From Vannielia sp. (GTDB taxonomy: Bacteria > Pseudomonadota > Alphaproteobacteria > Rhodobacterales > Rhodobacteraceae): DNA of 64,000 bases. Shown piece after piece: positions 63,102-64,000 of the stretch. Under the pieces are notes generated by a model that ran no database searches, was not told the DNA's origin, and was given only the letters and a program-made list of their open reading frames with translations. The stretch covers positions 17,247 to 81,246 of the forward strand of contig NZ_JARGND010000009.1 of the NCBI RefSeq assembly GCF_029212645.1. Reading direction: 5' to 3'. The position numbers and the translations under genes were made by a program. Every line of letters begins with the position of its first letter. Position 1 is the stretch's first letter.

Positions 63102-63205
63102 TGCTGAAAATATCCCGAAGGCCACGCCCGCCCCACGCACCATGGCCGCCTGAACCGCGCCGCGCCAGCCACCCGCCAACAAAACATGGAATGCGCCGCA
63201 GGCGC
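63102..63205 (-). terminator. Terminator and mosaic repeat between convergent genes
   Basis: TGCTGAAAATATCC at 63102-63115 matches the repeat segment at 26088-26101. A GCGCC / GGCGC hairpin at 63193-63205, 16 bases beyond the minus-strand stop at 63221, matches those at 26119 and 51679 and is followed on the minus strand by TCCATGTTTTG. Confidence 0.6.
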
Positions 63206-63220
63206 GCGATTGGATCGCGC

Positions 63221-64000
63221 TTACTGTTCTTCGGCGTCGTCGAAGCGGAAGTACCCCAGCGCCGCCGAGGCGGCCTCTTCTTCCGCCGCGCCACGCTGGC
63301 GGATCTCGGCCTGAATGATCGGCATCAACGAAGCGGTCGGCGTTCCGGCTTGTGTGTCCGAGCTGCCAATCGGCTGGTCGCTGGCGATGACAAGCATGAG
63401 GTAAGGCACAATCTCGCGCCCCGCCGCACCTTGCGGATGCAGCGCCAGCGCAAAGGTGGATGAGCCGTCTTCCTGCGGTTTCAGCCGCGAGGTCAGGTTG
63501 TAGGCCCCGCCCTGGCTGTCCACCAGGAACAGCGTCAAATCACGTCCCTCGATCTGGTCGATGGTGCCGCGAATAGGCTCCCCGGATTTCAGCACATCCC
63601 TGTCGAGCGTCAGCTTGGGGGGCCGCGCCTCCGAGGTTTTGGCGAAATTCTTCACAAAAGTCACCACAGCACACTGGCTTTCATCCACCAGGCGCACGCC
63701 GATCTTTGGCTCGGTGCCATGGGCTTCGCGGAAATCGGTCAACAGCTGCCAAAACGGGTCAACGCTGGTGGCATAGCCCACAATCTCAAACTCTTCCGGC
63801 GTTGCGCTGACAATCGAGGTATGCACGCAGCGCGGTGTCGAGTAGTTCTGCAACCAGCGTATCTGCTGGCCCACGCATTGGATCGCCCGGCGCGCATCAA
63901 GGCCATCCGGCCCCGCCGAGCAATCACCCAGCGCCGTGTTTTCGGCAGAGGCCATCGTCGTGCCCTCACCCGGATTGATCGTCCCGTCCACCGGCTCCAC
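63221..64000 (-). CDS. C-terminal part of a large protein sharing the TonB-like protein's terminal domain
   Basis: The frame is open to the right edge, so at least 259 C-terminal residues of a longer protein are seen. The visible part starts with a linker, then ARRAIQCVGQQIRWLQNYS, STPRCVHTSIVS, DESQCAVVTFVKNF and PIRGTIDQIEGRDLTLFLVD. This aligns block by block, including both cysteines, with residues about 345-500 of the TonB-like protein. In related genomes I recall similar tails on serine/threonine protein kinases, but no kinase domain is in view, so that identity is only a possibility. Confidence 0.65.
   Translation of the reverse strand: MEPVDGTINPGEGTTMASAENTALGDCSAGPDGLDARRAIQCVGQQIRWLQNYSTPRCVHTSIVSATPEEFEIVGYATSVDPFWQLLTDFREAHGTEPKIGVRLVDESQCAVVTFVKNFAKTSEARPPKLTLDRDVLKSGEPIRGTIDQIEGRDLTLFLVDSQGGAYNLTSRLKPQEDGSSTFALALHPQGAAGREIVPYLMLVIASDQPIGSSDTQAGTPTASLMPIIQAEIRQRGAAEEEAASAALGYFRFDDAEEQ

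Noticed and set aside
1..64000. CRISPR arrays, intact insertion sequences and rRNA genes
   Set aside because: None were seen. There are no regularly spaced direct repeats with unique spacers, no intact transposase gene and no rRNA signature sequences.

Overview
The window looks like chromosomal DNA of a GC-rich alphaproteobacterium, most likely Rhodobacteraceae (Roseobacter group). Supporting signs are a GAAC-N7-GAAC SOS box, a B12-dependent ribonucleotide reductase, a smo/mtlK polyol operon, a MaoC-phosphotransacetylase fusion beside ackA, DUF1489 and DUF1036 proteins, and a recurring intergenic repeat containing GCCTCCGGCGGGGATATTT. All assignments come from reading the sequence; no database search was run.

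Layout. 1-4841: iron cluster (imelysin, bfd, bfr, di-heme cytochrome, second imelysin, DUF1513). 5212-5846: SOS box and an orphan ImuA/RecA-like gene. 6156-7868: metG. 8138-12319: ABC ATPase, FtsX-type permease and AttH/lipocalin-like protein. 12383-13593: decayed genes, including a TniQ-like remnant. 14005-18116: nrdJ, DUF1489 and an atypical-composition XRE regulator, with two different 11-bp-phased repeat arrays. 18321-22787: a large modular ExeM/NucH-type extracellular nuclease. 23115-27243: metF/metR pair, inositol monophosphatase, GFA protein and rhomboid protease. 28054-28790: tRNA-Leu(UAA) joined to a decayed serine recombinase. 29355-36955: LacI regulator and smoEFGKS-mtlK. 37027-44388: dipeptide ABC transporter, M19 dipeptidase and divergent LysR regulator. 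44686-48742: two tandem RTX metalloproteases. 48946-51476: ackA and maoC-pta. 51709-64000: a cell-envelope locus.

The most interesting region is 51709-64000. On the minus strand it has a DUF1036 exported protein, a caspase-fold protein with an intact His/Cys dyad, an adjacent paralogue whose catalytic Cys is replaced by Asn, and a membrane-anchored protein joining an M23 endopeptidase to a lytic transglycosylase. On the plus strand it has two small exported proteins, ExbB, an ExbD with the conserved membrane Asp, a second ExbD with Asn in its place, and a TonB-like protein. The C-terminal domain of that TonB-like protein is shared with the gene entering from the right edge. I infer a proton-driven envelope system that couples a trans-periplasmic rod to caspase-like and peptidoglycan-active proteins; this is a hypothesis from gene content and order.
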